A stretch of 64,000 bases of DNA, taken from assembly GCA_030656145.1 (NCBI GenBank), contig JAUSOF010000002.1, forward strand, positions 186,001 through 250,000, written 5' to 3'. Below are positions 18,309 through 27,364 of the stretch, one piece after another. The DNA is from Pseudomonas sp. (lineage in GTDB: Bacteria > Pseudomonadota > Gammaproteobacteria > Pseudomonadales > Pseudomonadaceae). The notes under the pieces were generated by a model. The model was given only the letters and a program-made list of their open reading frames with translations, searched no databases and was not told the origin of the DNA. Each line of letters opens with the position of its first letter. Within the stretch, counting starts at the first letter, position 1. A program made the translations under genes and the position numbers.

Positions 18309-20954
18309 TTAGCAGTCCAGTGGGTTGAGTTTTTTCGGGTTGATGCCGAACTTGGCGATGGCTTCAGCCACCACTTTCGGTTCGATATCGCCACGGTCGG
18401 CGAGAGCCTCGAGGGCGGCCAGAACCACCCAGTTGCGATCCACTTCGAAGAAGTGACGCAGTTTCTTGCGGCTGTCGCTGCGGCCGAAGCCGTCGGTGCC
18501 CAGTACCTTGAATTCCTTGCTTGGCACCCACTGGCGAATCTGATCGGCGAACAGCTTCATGTAGTCGGTGCTGGCGATGACCGGGCCTTGGCGGCCAGTC
18601 AGGCACTGCTCGACATACGACAGCTTGGGCTTCTGCTCGGGATGCAGGCGGTTGTCGCGCTCTACGGCCAGGCCGTCGCGACGCAGTTCGTTGAAGCTGG
18701 TGACGCTCCACACATCGGAGCCGACGTTGAACTCTTCGCGGAGGATTTTCGCCGCTTCGCGCACTTCACGCAGGATGGTGCCGGAGCCGAGTAGCTGTAC
18801 GTGGTGCGCCGCTTCCTTCTTGTCCTCTTCGAGCAGGTACATGCCCTTGATGATGCCTTCCTCGACACCCGCGGGCATGGCAGGCTGCTGATAGGACTCG
18901 TTCATCACGGTGATGTAGTAGAAGACGTCCTGTTGCTCTTCGGTCATCTTCTTCATGCCGTCCTGAATGATCACCGCCAGCTCATAGCCGTAGGTTGGAT
19001 CAAAGGTGCGGCAGTTGGGGATGGTCGAGGCCATGATGTGGCTGTGACCGTCTTCGTGCTGCAGGCCTTCACCGTTCAGGGTGGTGCGTCCGGCGGTGCC
19101 ACCGATCAGGAAGCCGCGGGTGCGGCTGTCGCCAGCGGCCCAGGCCAGGTCACCGATGCGCTGGAAGCCGAACATCGAGTAAAAAATGTAGAACGGCAGC
19201 ATCGGCTGGTTGTGGCAGCTGTAGCTGGTGCCCGCGGCAATGAAGGAACTCATGGCGCCGGCTTCGTTGATACCTTCCTCGAGAATCTGACCCTTCTTGT
19301 CCTCGCGGTAGAACATCACCTGGTCTTTATCCACCGGCTCATAGAGCTGGCCGACCGAGGAGTAGATACCGAGCTGACGGAACATGCCTTCCATGCCGAA
19401 GGTGCGCGCCTCGTCCGGGATGATCGGCACGATGCGTGAGCCGATGTCCTTGTCCTTGACCAGCTGCGCGAGGATGCGCACGAAGGCCATGGTGGTGGAG
19501 ATTTCGCGGTCGCCCGAGCCATCGAGGATGGCCTTGAGGGTATTCAGTGGCGGCGTCGGGATGCTGAAGCTCTTGGCCCGACGTTGCGGCACAAACCCGC
19601 CCAGTGCGGTGCGACGCTCGCTCAGGTAGCGCGCTTCGGCGCTGCCTTCTTCCGGCTTGATGAACGGTAGGTTTTCCAGCTCGTCGTCTTTGACCGGGAT
19701 ATCGAAGCGATCGCGGAACTGCCTGAGGCTGTCGACATCGACTTTCTTGGTGTTGTGCGCGGTGTTCTTCGCTTCGCCCGCGCCGGTGCCATAACCCTTG
19801 ACGGTCTTGGCCAGGATCACGGTCGGCTGCTCTTTATGGTTGACCGCCTGGTGGTAGGCCGCATACATCTTGTACGGGTCGTGGCCGCCGCGGTTGAGCT
19901 TCCAGATCTCGTCATCGGACAGGTCGGCAACCATCGCCTTGAGTTCCGGCGAGTTGAAGAAGTGCTCACGGACGAACGCGCCGTCCTTGGCCTTGTAGTT
20001 CTGGTACTCGCCGTCGATGACTTCGTCCATGCGGCGCTGCAGGATGCCGTCGACGTCCTTGGCCAGCAGCGGGTCCCAGAAACGGCCCCAGACCACTTTG
20101 TTGACGTTCCAGCCACCACCACGGAATACGCCTTCGAGTTCCTGGATGATCTTGCCGTTACCGCGTACCGGGCCGTCGAGGCGCTGCAGGTTGCAGTTGA
20201 TGACGAAGATCAGGTTGTCGAGCTTCTCGCGGCCAGCCAGGGAGATGGCGCCGAGGGATTCCGGCTCGTCGCACTCGCCGTCGCCCAGGAAACACCAGAC
20301 TTTCTGCTTGCCGGCCGGGATAAAGCCGCGCGCTTCCAGGTACTTCATGAAGCGTGCCTGGTAGATCGCCTGAATTGGGCCCAGGCCCATGGATACAGTC
20401 GGGAACTGCCAGAAGTCAGGCATCAACCAGGGGTGCGGGTAGGACGACAGGCCTTGGCCATCGACTTCCTGGCGGAAGTTGTTCATCTGGTCTTCAGTGA
20501 TGCGGCCTTCCATGAAGGCGCGGGCGTAAACGCCGGGTGATGCGTGGCCCTGGAAGAACACCAGATCGCCGCCGTGCTCTTCGGTAGGTGCCTGGAAGAA
20601 GTAGTTGAACCCGATGTCATACAGGGTCGCCGAGGAGGCGAAACTGGAAATATGGCCACCCAGGTCGGAATCTTTCAGGTTGGTGCGCATCACCATCGCC
20701 AGGGCGTTCCAGCGTACCAGCGAGCGAATGCGGCGTTCCATGAACAGGTCGCCAGGCATGCGTGCTTCGTGGGTTACCGGGATGGTGTTGCGGTACGGCG
20801 TGGTGATCGCATAGGGCAACTGGGAACCACTGCGGGTGGCCAGTTCGCCCAGGCGAGTCATCAGGTAATGTGCGCGGTCTTCGCCTTCCTTGTCGAGGAC
20901 CGACTCAAGGGCGTCCAGCCATTCCTGGGTTTCGACGGGATCGAGGTCTTGCAT
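18309..20954 (-). CDS. aceE: Pyruvate dehydrogenase E1 component (homodimeric type, 881 aa)
   Basis: AceE decarboxylates pyruvate with thiamine diphosphate and acetylates the lipoyl groups of AceF. The thiamine-binding segment GDGECDEPES, the region FVINCNLQRLDGPVRGNGKI and the family's FYITVMNESYQQP are all present, and the length matches gammaproteobacterial AceE. The open frame extends 56 codons upstream to 21122. ATG 20954 is chosen because GGAG lies six bases before it, the N-terminus MQDLDPVETQEWLDALESV matches the family, and the upstream extension overlaps the operator-like repeats. Confidence 0.96.
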   Translation of the reverse strand: MQDLDPVETQEWLDALESVLDKEGEDRAHYLMTRLGELATRSGSQLPYAITTPYRNTIPVTHEARMPGDLFMERRIRSLVRWNALAMVMRTNLKDSDLGGHISSFASSATLYDIGFNYFFQAPTEEHGGDLVFFQGHASPGVYARAFMEGRITEDQMNNFRQEVDGQGLSSYPHPWLMPDFWQFPTVSMGLGPIQAIYQARFMKYLEARGFIPAGKQKVWCFLGDGECDEPESLGAISLAGREKLDNLIFVINCNLQRLDGPVRGNGKIIQELEGVFRGGGWNVNKVVWGRFWDPLLAKDVDGILQRRMDEVIDGEYQNYKAKDGAFVREHFFNSPELKAMVADLSDDEIWKLNRGGHDPYKMYAAYHQAVNHKEQPTVILAKTVKGYGTGAGEAKNTAHNTKKVDVDSLRQFRDRFDIPVKDDELENLPFIKPEEGSAEARYLSERRTALGGFVPQRRAKSFSIPTPPLNTLKAILDGSGDREISTTMAFVRILAQLVKDKDIGSRIVPIIPDEARTFGMEGMFRQLGIYSSVGQLYEPVDKDQVMFYREDKKGQILEEGINEAGAMSSFIAAGTSYSCHNQPMLPFYIFYSMFGFQRIGDLAWAAGDSRTRGFLIGGTAGRTTLNGEGLQHEDGHSHIMASTIPNCRTFDPTYGYELAVIIQDGMKKMTEEQQDVFYYITVMNESYQQPAMPAGVEEGIIKGMYLLEEDKKEAAHHVQLLGSGTILREVREAAKILREEFNVGSDVWSVTSFNELRRDGLAVERDNRLHPEQKPKLSYVEQCLTGRQGPVIASTDYMKLFADQIRQWVPSKEFKVLGTDGFGRSDSRKKLRHFFEVDRNWVVLAALEALADRGDIEPKVVAEAIAKFGINPKKLNPLDC

Positions 20955-21062
20955 GGCTTGCTCCAGGGCGGAAAGGCTTCCAGAATCGGAGGCCAGGGGC
21001 GTGACCGGCTTTGTGGGCGGGCACGTGAATTCTTGGATGTACCGGGGATAGGGCCGGCTCCG

Positions 21063-21129
21063 TGTAGTTTTACTACATATCGACGGCAATTTCAGCCCTT
21101 TGGATACAATTTCTCGTAGCAAAACTACA
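21063..21129 (-). promoter_or_regulatory. Two operator-like dyads upstream of aceE, fitting the GntR/FadR-type consensus
   Basis: The first dyad, TGTAGTTTTACTACA (21063-21077), is a perfect palindrome around TTT. The second (21115-21129), read on the minus strand, is TGTAGTTTTGCTACG, with two differences. Their centres are 52 bases apart, about five helical turns, in the 267-base gap 20955-21221 between divergent aceE and glnE. The core TAGTTTTACTA fits the FadR-subfamily consensus TNGTNNNACNA, the family that includes the pyruvate-sensing PdhR. Regulation by a PdhR-like protein is an inference. I see no clear -35/-10 pair for either gene. Confidence 0.6.
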
Positions 21130-21221
21130 CTTTATTTGTCTGTTTGTTGCGCGCGCTGCGTCAAGCCTGAGGGTTTGCGGCGTTGCGCGTGTCATTTGCA
21201 GCCCGCCAAAAAGGATAGACC

Positions 21222-24167
21222 ATGAGCCTGCCCACGTTGGCTTCTTTACCCGCCACCCTTGCTCCCCTGGTGCTGCGTGCCGAGCAGTCCCTGCAGGCGG
21301 CATGCGCCGAATGCTCGGCTGCTGCTGTCGTCGATTTTGCCGCTTGGCCGAGTGCCCGTCGCGAGGTGCTGCGGCGTGTGGCGGCGGCCAGCGATTTTGT
21401 CGTCGAGCAAGCTCAGCGCGACCCACAGATGTTCCTGGAGTTGGCCGCCTGCGGCGAGCTGGAGCGTTCGCTGCTGGCCGGCGAATTACGTGGGCAGCTG
21501 GTGGCGGTGCTGCTCGATTGCGCGGATGAGGATGAGCTGGGTCGACGCCTGCGGCGTTTTCGCAATCGCCAGCAGTTGCGCATCATCTGGCGCGATATCA
21601 GCCGCCAGGCCGATCTGATCGAGACCTGTCGTGATCTTTCTGATATGGCGGATATCTGCATTGATCTGGCCTATGAGTGGCTCTACTCGCGGCACTGCGC
21701 CCAGTTCGGCACGCCTGTTGGGCGGCGCAGCGGCCAGGTGCAGCACATGGTGATTCTCGGCATGGGCAAACTGGGCGCCCATGAGCTCAATTTGTCCTCG
21801 GACATCGACCTGATCTTCGGCTACCCGGAGGGCGGGGAGACCGAAGGGGTCAAGCGGCCACTGGATAATCAGGAGTTTTTCATTCGCCTCGGTCAGCGTC
21901 TGATCAAGGCGCTGGACGCCATTACGGTCGATGGCTTCGTCTTTCGCACCGATATGCGCCTGCGCCCCTACGGCTCCTCGGGGTCGCTGGTGTTCAGTTT
22001 CAATGCGCTGGAGCAGTACTACCAGGATCAGGGCCGCGACTGGGAACGCTACGCGATGATCAAGGCGCGGGTGGTGGGCGGCGATCAGGTTGCCGGCGCG
22101 CAGTTGCTGGAGATGCTGCGGCCGTTCGTCTATCGACGTTACCTGGATTTTTCCGCGATCGAAGCGCTGCGCACCATGAAGCAGCTGATCCAGCAGGAAG
22201 TGCGGCGCAAGGGCATGGCCGAGAATATCAAGCTGGGTGCCGGCGGCATTCGCGAGGTGGAATTTATTGCCCAGGCCTTCCAGTTGATCCATGGCGGGCG
22301 CGATCTGAGCCTGCAGCAGCGCTCGCTGTTTGCGGTGCTCAATACCCTGCGTGATCAGGGTTATCTGCCGTCTGCAGTGACTGACGAGCTGCGCGATGGC
22401 TATGCCTTTTTACGTTATGCCGAGCACGCCTTGCAGGCCATCGATGATCGACAGACGCAGACGCTCCCGGACAACGATCAGGATCGCGCGCGCGTAGCCT
22501 TTATCATGGGCTTCGACAGCTGGGCGGCGTTCCATGAGCAACTGATGCACTGGCGTGGCCGGGTTGACTGGCATTTCCGTCAGGTGATCGCCGACCCGGA
22601 TGAGGACGCCGATACCGCCGATGACGAAGTGGTCGGTGGTGAGTGGTTGCCGCTGTGGAGCGATGTGCAGGACGAGGCCGCCGCCTGTCGGCAGTTGGCC
22701 GAGGCCGGGTTCAGTGATGCGCAGTCTGCGTGGCGGCGCCTGGCCGGTTTGCGCAACGGCAATCAGGTGCGCGCCATGCAGCGTCTCGGTCGCGAACGTC
22801 TGGATGCTTTTATGCCGCGTCTGTTGGCGCAGGCGGTGGAGCATGAAAATCCTGATCTGGTGCTGGAGCGGGTGTTGCCGCTGATCGAGGCGGTGGCGCG
22901 GCGCTCGGCCTATCTGGTACTGCTGACGGAAAATCCCGGTGCCTTGCAGCGCCTGCTGACGCTCTGCGCCGCCAGCCCGTGGATTGCCGAGCAGATTGCC
23001 CGCTTCCCTTTATTGCTCGATGAACTGCTTAACGAGGGGCGACTGTTCAAGCCGCCGCTGGCGCCGGAACTGGCCGCCGAGTTGCGTGAGCGACTGATGC
23101 GCATCCCTGAGGATGACCTGGAGCAGCAGATGGAGGCGCTGCGTCATTTCAAGCTGGCGCACCGCTTGCGTGTGGCGGCCTCGGAAGTTGCCGGCAGCCT
23201 GCCGCTGATGAAGGTCAGTGATTACCTGACCTGGCTGGCCGAGGCGATTCTCGATCAGGTGCTGGCCCTGGCCTGGCGGCATACCGTGAGTAAATACGGA
23301 GCGCCGCAGCGTGCCGATGGCAGTCTGTGTGACCCGGATTTCATCATTGTCGGTTACGGCAAGGTGGGTGGCATCGAACTGGGCCATAGCTCTGACCTGG
23401 ATCTGGTGTTCATCCATAATGGCGACCCTCAGGCCGAAACCAATGGCGCCAAACCCATCGACGGTGCGCAGTTCTTCAATCGGCTGGGCCAGCGCATCAT
23501 CCACTTGCTGACTACCCAGACCAACTCCGGCCAGCTCTATGAGGTCGATATGCGCCTGCGTCCTTCTGGTGTCGCGGGGCTGCTGGTCAGTTCGCTAGGT
23601 GCCTTCCAGCGTTATCAGGAAAACGAAGCCTGGACCTGGGAACATCAGGCCCTGGTGCGCGCCCGGGTGCTGGTCGGTTGCCCGCGGGTCGGCAAGGCGT
23701 TCGAGGTCGTGCGCGCGGCGGTGCTGGGTCGTGAGCGTGACCTCGACCTGCTGCGCGCCGAGGTCAGTGAGATGCGCGCGAAGATGCGCGATAACCTCGG
23801 CACGCGAGCCACGGCGGCCGGTACCGCGGCCAACGCCTTCGAGGCCTCGGCCTGCTTCGACCTCAAGCAGGATGCCGGTGGTATCGTCGATATTGAATTT
23901 ATGGTGCAATACGCGGCCCTGGCGTGGTCGCGACAATACCCCGCGCTGCTGGAGTTCACCGATAACATCCGCATTCTGGAAGGCCTGGAACACCTTGGTT
24001 TGTTGGTTGCCGAAGATGCCGGCCTGTTGCAGGAGGCTTACAAGGCCTACCGTGCAGCGGCCCATCGCCAGGCGCTGCAGAAGCAGCCTGGCGTGGTGCG
24101 CGGTGACCAGTTCCAGGAGCAAAGGCGCAGCGTGCTGCGCATCTGGCGGGAGCTGGGGCTGAATTGA
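21222..24167 (+). CDS. glnE: Bifunctional glutamine synthetase adenylyltransferase/deadenylase (981 aa)
   Basis: GlnE adenylylates and deadenylylates glutamine synthetase in answer to PII and glutamine. Two nucleotidyltransferase domains are visible: the N-terminal one with GMGKLGAHELNLSSDIDL (about residue 180) and the C-terminal one with GYGKVGGIELGHSSDLDL (about 710). Each carries the DxD metal motif, and each is followed by a helical GlnD-like regulatory segment. The N-terminal domain is the deadenylylase and the C-terminal one the adenylylase. The length of 981 is typical for Pseudomonas. It is divergent from aceE and followed 70 bases later by ilvE. Confidence 0.96.
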   Translation: MSLPTLASLPATLAPLVLRAEQSLQAACAECSAAAVVDFAAWPSARREVLRRVAAASDFVVEQAQRDPQMFLELAACGELERSLLAGELRGQLVAVLLDCADEDELGRRLRRFRNRQQLRIIWRDISRQADLIETCRDLSDMADICIDLAYEWLYSRHCAQFGTPVGRRSGQVQHMVILGMGKLGAHELNLSSDIDLIFGYPEGGETEGVKRPLDNQEFFIRLGQRLIKALDAITVDGFVFRTDMRLRPYGSSGSLVFSFNALEQYYQDQGRDWERYAMIKARVVGGDQVAGAQLLEMLRPFVYRRYLDFSAIEALRTMKQLIQQEVRRKGMAENIKLGAGGIREVEFIAQAFQLIHGGRDLSLQQRSLFAVLNTLRDQGYLPSAVTDELRDGYAFLRYAEHALQAIDDRQTQTLPDNDQDRARVAFIMGFDSWAAFHEQLMHWRGRVDWHFRQVIADPDEDADTADDEVVGGEWLPLWSDVQDEAAACRQLAEAGFSDAQSAWRRLAGLRNGNQVRAMQRLGRERLDAFMPRLLAQAVEHENPDLVLERVLPLIEAVARRSAYLVLLTENPGALQRLLTLCAASPWIAEQIARFPLLLDELLNEGRLFKPPLAPELAAELRERLMRIPEDDLEQQMEALRHFKLAHRLRVAASEVAGSLPLMKVSDYLTWLAEAILDQVLALAWRHTVSKYGAPQRADGSLCDPDFIIVGYGKVGGIELGHSSDLDLVFIHNGDPQAETNGAKPIDGAQFFNRLGQRIIHLLTTQTNSGQLYEVDMRLRPSGVAGLLVSSLGAFQRYQENEAWTWEHQALVRARVLVGCPRVGKAFEVVRAAVLGRERDLDLLRAEVSEMRAKMRDNLGTRATAAGTAANAFEASACFDLKQDAGGIVDIEFMVQYAALAWSRQYPALLEFTDNIRILEGLEHLGLLVAEDAGLLQEAYKAYRAAAHRQALQKQPGVVRGDQFQEQRRSVLRIWRELGLN

Positions 24168-24237
24168 ATTGTGTTGGCCGGCAGGCGTGCAGCGCACCGG
24201 CGACTAAGTACGAATCGAATGTGAGGAGCAGGCAACT

Positions 24238-25161
24238 ATGTCGATGGCCGATCGTGATGGCGTGATTTGGTATGACGGCAAACTGGTGCCGTGGCGTGAC
24301 GCGACCACCCATGTGCTGACCCACACCCTGCATTACGGCATGGGTGTATTCGAGGGCGTGCGCGCCTACGACACTCCGGACGGTGCGGCGATTTTTCGCC
24401 TGCAGGCGCACACCGACCGCTTGTTCGACTCGGCCCAGATCATGGCCATGAAGATTCCGTTCAGCAAAGATGAAATCAACGAGGCGACCCGCGCCGCGGT
24501 GCGCGAAAACAACCTGGAAAGCGCCTACATCCGCCCGATGGTGTTCTACGGATCGGAAGCCATGGGGCTGCGCGCCTCTGGTTTGAAGGTGCATGTGATC
24601 GTGGCAGCCTGGAGCTGGGGCGCCTACATGGGCGACGAAGCCCTGCAGGTCGGGATCAAGGTGCGCACCAGCTCCTTCACCCGCCACCACGTCAACATCT
24701 CAATGACCCGGGCCAAGGCCAACGGCAACTACATCAACTCGATGCTGGCCCTGCAGGAAGCCATCTCCGGCGGCGCCGACGAAGCCATGCTGCTGGATAC
24801 CGAAGGCTATGTGGCCGAGGGCTCGGGCGAGAATATCTTCCTGGTCAAGAATGGCGTGGTCTACACCCCGGAAGTGACCTCGTGCCTCAACGGCATCACC
24901 CGCAACACGATTCTGACCCTGGCCGACGAGCTGGGTATCAAGGTGATCGAGAAGCGCATCACCCGCGACGAGGTGTATATCGCTGACGAGGCCTTCTTCA
25001 CCGGCACCGCCGCCGAAGTCACGCCGATCCGCGAAGTCGATGATCGGCAGATTGGTGCTGGTCGCCGCGGTCCGGTGACCGAAAAGCTGCAAAAAGCCTA
25101 TTTTGATCTGGTCGCCGGCAAGACCAGCGCCCATGCCGAATGGCGCACGCTGGTGAAGTAA
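24238..25161 (+). CDS. ilvE: Branched-chain amino acid aminotransferase (307 aa)
   Basis: This PLP-dependent fold-IV transaminase makes leucine, isoleucine and valine from their 2-oxo acids. The PLP lysine is K160 in TRAKANGNYINS, EGSGENIF near 200 is the conserved loop with the glutamate, and the N-terminal HTLHYGMGVFEGVRAY is the family signature. GAGGAG precedes the ATG by about 9 bases. It is followed by a palindromic repeat and then the LPS core operon; this ilvE-waaF junction is also found in P. aeruginosa. Confidence 0.96.
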   Translation: MSMADRDGVIWYDGKLVPWRDATTHVLTHTLHYGMGVFEGVRAYDTPDGAAIFRLQAHTDRLFDSAQIMAMKIPFSKDEINEATRAAVRENNLESAYIRPMVFYGSEAMGLRASGLKVHVIVAAWSWGAYMGDEALQVGIKVRTSSFTRHHVNISMTRAKANGNYINSMLALQEAISGGADEAMLLDTEGYVAEGSGENIFLVKNGVVYTPEVTSCLNGITRNTILTLADELGIKVIEKRITRDEVYIADEAFFTGTAAEVTPIREVDDRQIGAGRRGPVTEKLQKAYFDLVAGKTSAHAEWRTLVK

Positions 25162-25163
25162 CC

Positions 25164-25260
25164 CGTAGGCTGGGCTTTGCGCTGCAAAGCCCAGCATGAC
25201 GCAGACTCACGCGGTGTCCGTTGGGCTTCGTCGCTACGCTCCTCAACCCAACCTACGCTG
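25164..25260. repeat. Intergenic palindromic element between ilvE and waaF (CGTAGG ... CCTACG)
   Basis: The outer ends CGTAGG and CCTACG are inverted. Two hairpins lie inside: GCTGGGCTTTG-CGCTG-CAAAGCCCAGC (about 25169-25195), and GTTGGG ... CCCAAC (25219-25253). It fills nearly the whole gap, ending 8 bases before the waaF ATG, so it may lie in the waaF leader and affect read-through or translation from ilvE. Confidence 0.65.
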
Positions 25261-25268
25261 TTGAGCTT

Positions 25269-26303
25269 ATGAATATCCTGATTGTTGGCCCCAGCTGGGT
25301 GGGTGACATGGTGATGGCGCAGACGCTGTTCCAGTGCCTCAAGCAGCGTCATCCCGACTGCGAGATCGATGTGCTGGCCCCGGACTGGAGCCGGCCGATC
25401 CTCGAGCGCATGCCCGAGGTGCGTCAGGCCCTGAGTTTTCCGCTCGGCCACGGCGTGTTGCAATTGGCAACCCGGCGCAGGATCGGCAAGTCCCTGGCCG
25501 GGCAATATGACCAGGCGATCCTGCTGCCTAACTCGCTGAAATCGGCCCTGGTGCCCTTCTTTGCCGGCATCCCTGTGCGCACCGGCTGGAAGGGTGAAAT
25601 GCGCTATGGCCTGCTCAACGATGTGCGCAGTCTGGATAAAGAGCGTTATCCGCTGATGATCGAGCGCTTCATGGCGCTGGCCTTTGAGCCTGGCATTGAT
25701 TTGCCGAAACCGTATCCACGCCCGAGTCTGCGCATAGAGGAAGCCAGCCGCGATGCTGCGCTGGCCAAGTTTGGCCTGAGTCTGGATCGACCGGTGCTGG
25801 CGCTCTGTCCGGGGGCCGAGTTCGGTGAAGCCAAACGCTGGCCGAGCGAGCATTACGCCAAGGTCGCCGAACTGAAAATCCGCGCCGGCTGGCAGGTCTG
25901 GCTGTTCGGCTCGAAGAATGATCACCCGGTGGGTGAAGACATCCGCGCCCGCCTGATTCCGGGCCTGCGCGAGGAAGCCGTCAACCTGGCCGGCGAAACC
26001 AGCCTGGCTGAAGCTATCGATTTGCTGTCTTGCGCTGGCGCCGTGGTGTCCAACGACTCCGGCCTGATGCACGTGGCTGCCGCCCTGGGTCGCCCGCTGG
26101 TGGCGGTCTACGGTTCGACCTCGCCAGGCTTTACCCCGCCGCTGGCCGAGCAGGTGGAAATTGTCCGCCTGGGCCTGGAATGCAGCCCGTGTTTCGAGCG
26201 TACCTGCCGGTTTGGTCATTATGACTGCCTGGGCCAGCTCAAGCCGCGCCCGGTGATCGAGGCGCTGGATCGCCTGGTCAGTGACCCGGTCGAGGTTGAA
26301 TAG
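25269..26303 (+). CDS. waaF: ADP-heptose:LPS heptosyltransferase II (344 aa)
   Basis: WaaF adds the second L-glycero-D-manno-heptose to the inner core at the cytosolic face of the membrane. It is a GT9 enzyme: the N-terminus MNILIVGPSWVGDMVMAQ holds the catalytic Asp, and NDSGLMHVAAALGRPLVAVYG is the ADP-heptose-binding C-terminal motif. ATG 25269 is chosen over upstream alternatives because the Rossmann strand begins at residue 2. It is the first gene of the core operon, and waaC begins one base after its stop. Confidence 0.96.
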   Translation: MNILIVGPSWVGDMVMAQTLFQCLKQRHPDCEIDVLAPDWSRPILERMPEVRQALSFPLGHGVLQLATRRRIGKSLAGQYDQAILLPNSLKSALVPFFAGIPVRTGWKGEMRYGLLNDVRSLDKERYPLMIERFMALAFEPGIDLPKPYPRPSLRIEEASRDAALAKFGLSLDRPVLALCPGAEFGEAKRWPSEHYAKVAELKIRAGWQVWLFGSKNDHPVGEDIRARLIPGLREEAVNLAGETSLAEAIDLLSCAGAVVSNDSGLMHVAAALGRPLVAVYGSTSPGFTPPLAEQVEIVRLGLECSPCFERTCRFGHYDCLGQLKPRPVIEALDRLVSDPVEVE

Positions 26304-26304
26304 T

Positions 26305-27303
26305 TTGCGGGTTCTGTTGATCAAAACCTCTTCGCTGGGTGACGTGGTGCATACCCTGGCAGCACTCACCGATGCCGCGCGGGCGATTCCCGGTATCCAG
26401 TTCGACTGGGTGGTGGAGGAGGGCTTCGCCGAGATTCCCGCCTGGCACCCGGCCGTCGCGCAGGTGATCCCCGTAGCTATTCGCCGCTGGCGCAAGCACC
26501 TCTGGCAGACGTTCAAGAATGGCGAGTGGAAGCGCTTCAAGCAGCGCCTCGGCGAAACCCGATACGACCTGGTGATTGATGCCCAGGGCTTGCTGAAAAG
26601 TGCCTGGCTGACCCGCTTTGTGGCGGCGCCAGTGGCAGGCCTGGACAGTGATTCGGCGCGCGAGCCGATCGCCAGTCGTTTCTATGACCGACGCTATGCC
26701 GTGCCGCGCGAGCAACACGCCCTTGAGCGTACCCGCCAGTTGTTCGCCCAGGCGCTGGGCTATGCGTTGCCGGCGGGTATTGGCGACTATGGGCTCAATC
26801 GCGCGCGCATGGCCGGTGCGGTGGAGCAGCCTTATCTGTTGTTCCTGCACGGCACCACCTGGCCGAGCAAGCATTGGCCTGAGGCCTGCTGGCGCGAGCT
26901 GGCCGAGCGCATGAGCGAACTCGGCTGGGCGTTGCGCCTGCCCTGGGGTAATGAGGTCGAGAAGGCGCGCGCCGAGCGCATCGTCGCTGGCCTGGACAAT
27001 GCCGCGTTGCTGCCCAGATTGAATCTGGCCGGTGTGGCCAAGGTGATCGCGGGTGCCCGCGCCTGCGTGGCGGTTGATACCGGTCTCGGGCATCTGGCCG
27101 CGGCCCTGGATGTGCCAACCATCTCGCTTTATGGGCCGACCCTGCCTGGGCGAGTGGGTGCCTATGGTCGCTCCCAGGTGCACCTGTGCGCTACCGGTCC
27201 GGGTGCCGGAGCGGGCGACCGCCACCAGCCCTGTTTCGAGACGCTGTTGCCGCAGCAGGTGGTCAGCGAGCTGCAGGCGCTGCTGGCCGAGAAGGCCGTC
27301 TGA
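26305..27303 (+). CDS. waaC: ADP-heptose:LPS heptosyltransferase I (332 aa), probable TTG start
   Basis: WaaC adds the first heptose to Kdo. The GT9 N-terminus is RVLLIKTSSLGDVVHTL, and the C-terminal motif is VDTGLGHLAAALDVPTISLYG. The only start that begins directly at the conserved first strand is TTG at 26305, with GAGG about 10 bases upstream inside the end of waaF. A GTG at 26281 would overlap waaF and add eight residues of no family similarity. The very short spacing or overlap suggests translational coupling with waaF. Confidence 0.93.
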   Translation: MRVLLIKTSSLGDVVHTLAALTDAARAIPGIQFDWVVEEGFAEIPAWHPAVAQVIPVAIRRWRKHLWQTFKNGEWKRFKQRLGETRYDLVIDAQGLLKSAWLTRFVAAPVAGLDSDSAREPIASRFYDRRYAVPREQHALERTRQLFAQALGYALPAGIGDYGLNRARMAGAVEQPYLLFLHGTTWPSKHWPEACWRELAERMSELGWALRLPWGNEVEKARAERIVAGLDNAALLPRLNLAGVAKVIAGARACVAVDTGLGHLAAALDVPTISLYGPTLPGRVGAYGRSQVHLCATGPGAGAGDRHQPCFETLLPQQVVSELQALLAEKAV

Positions 27304-27323
27304 TGCGGCGTTCGAGCATTTTT

Positions 27324-27345
27324 CCCGGTTTGCATCCGGGCTACG
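27324..27345. repeat. Short repeat CCCGG-TTTGCAT-CCGGG followed by CTACG, between waaC and waaG
   Basis: The five-base arms CCCGG/CCGGG plus the adjoining CTACG form, on the minus strand, CGTAGCCCGGATGCAAACCGGG, close to a dispersed repeat common in Pseudomonas genomes. It lies in the 61-base gap inside the LPS operon, ending 19 bases before the waaG ATG. Confidence 0.5.
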
Positions 27346-27364
27346 CGATTGAAGGGCACGCTTG

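Noticed and set aside
25098..26540. 480-codon minus-strand open frame across waaF
   Set aside because: Shadow of waaF and waaC; the plus-strand reading gives full GT9 families.
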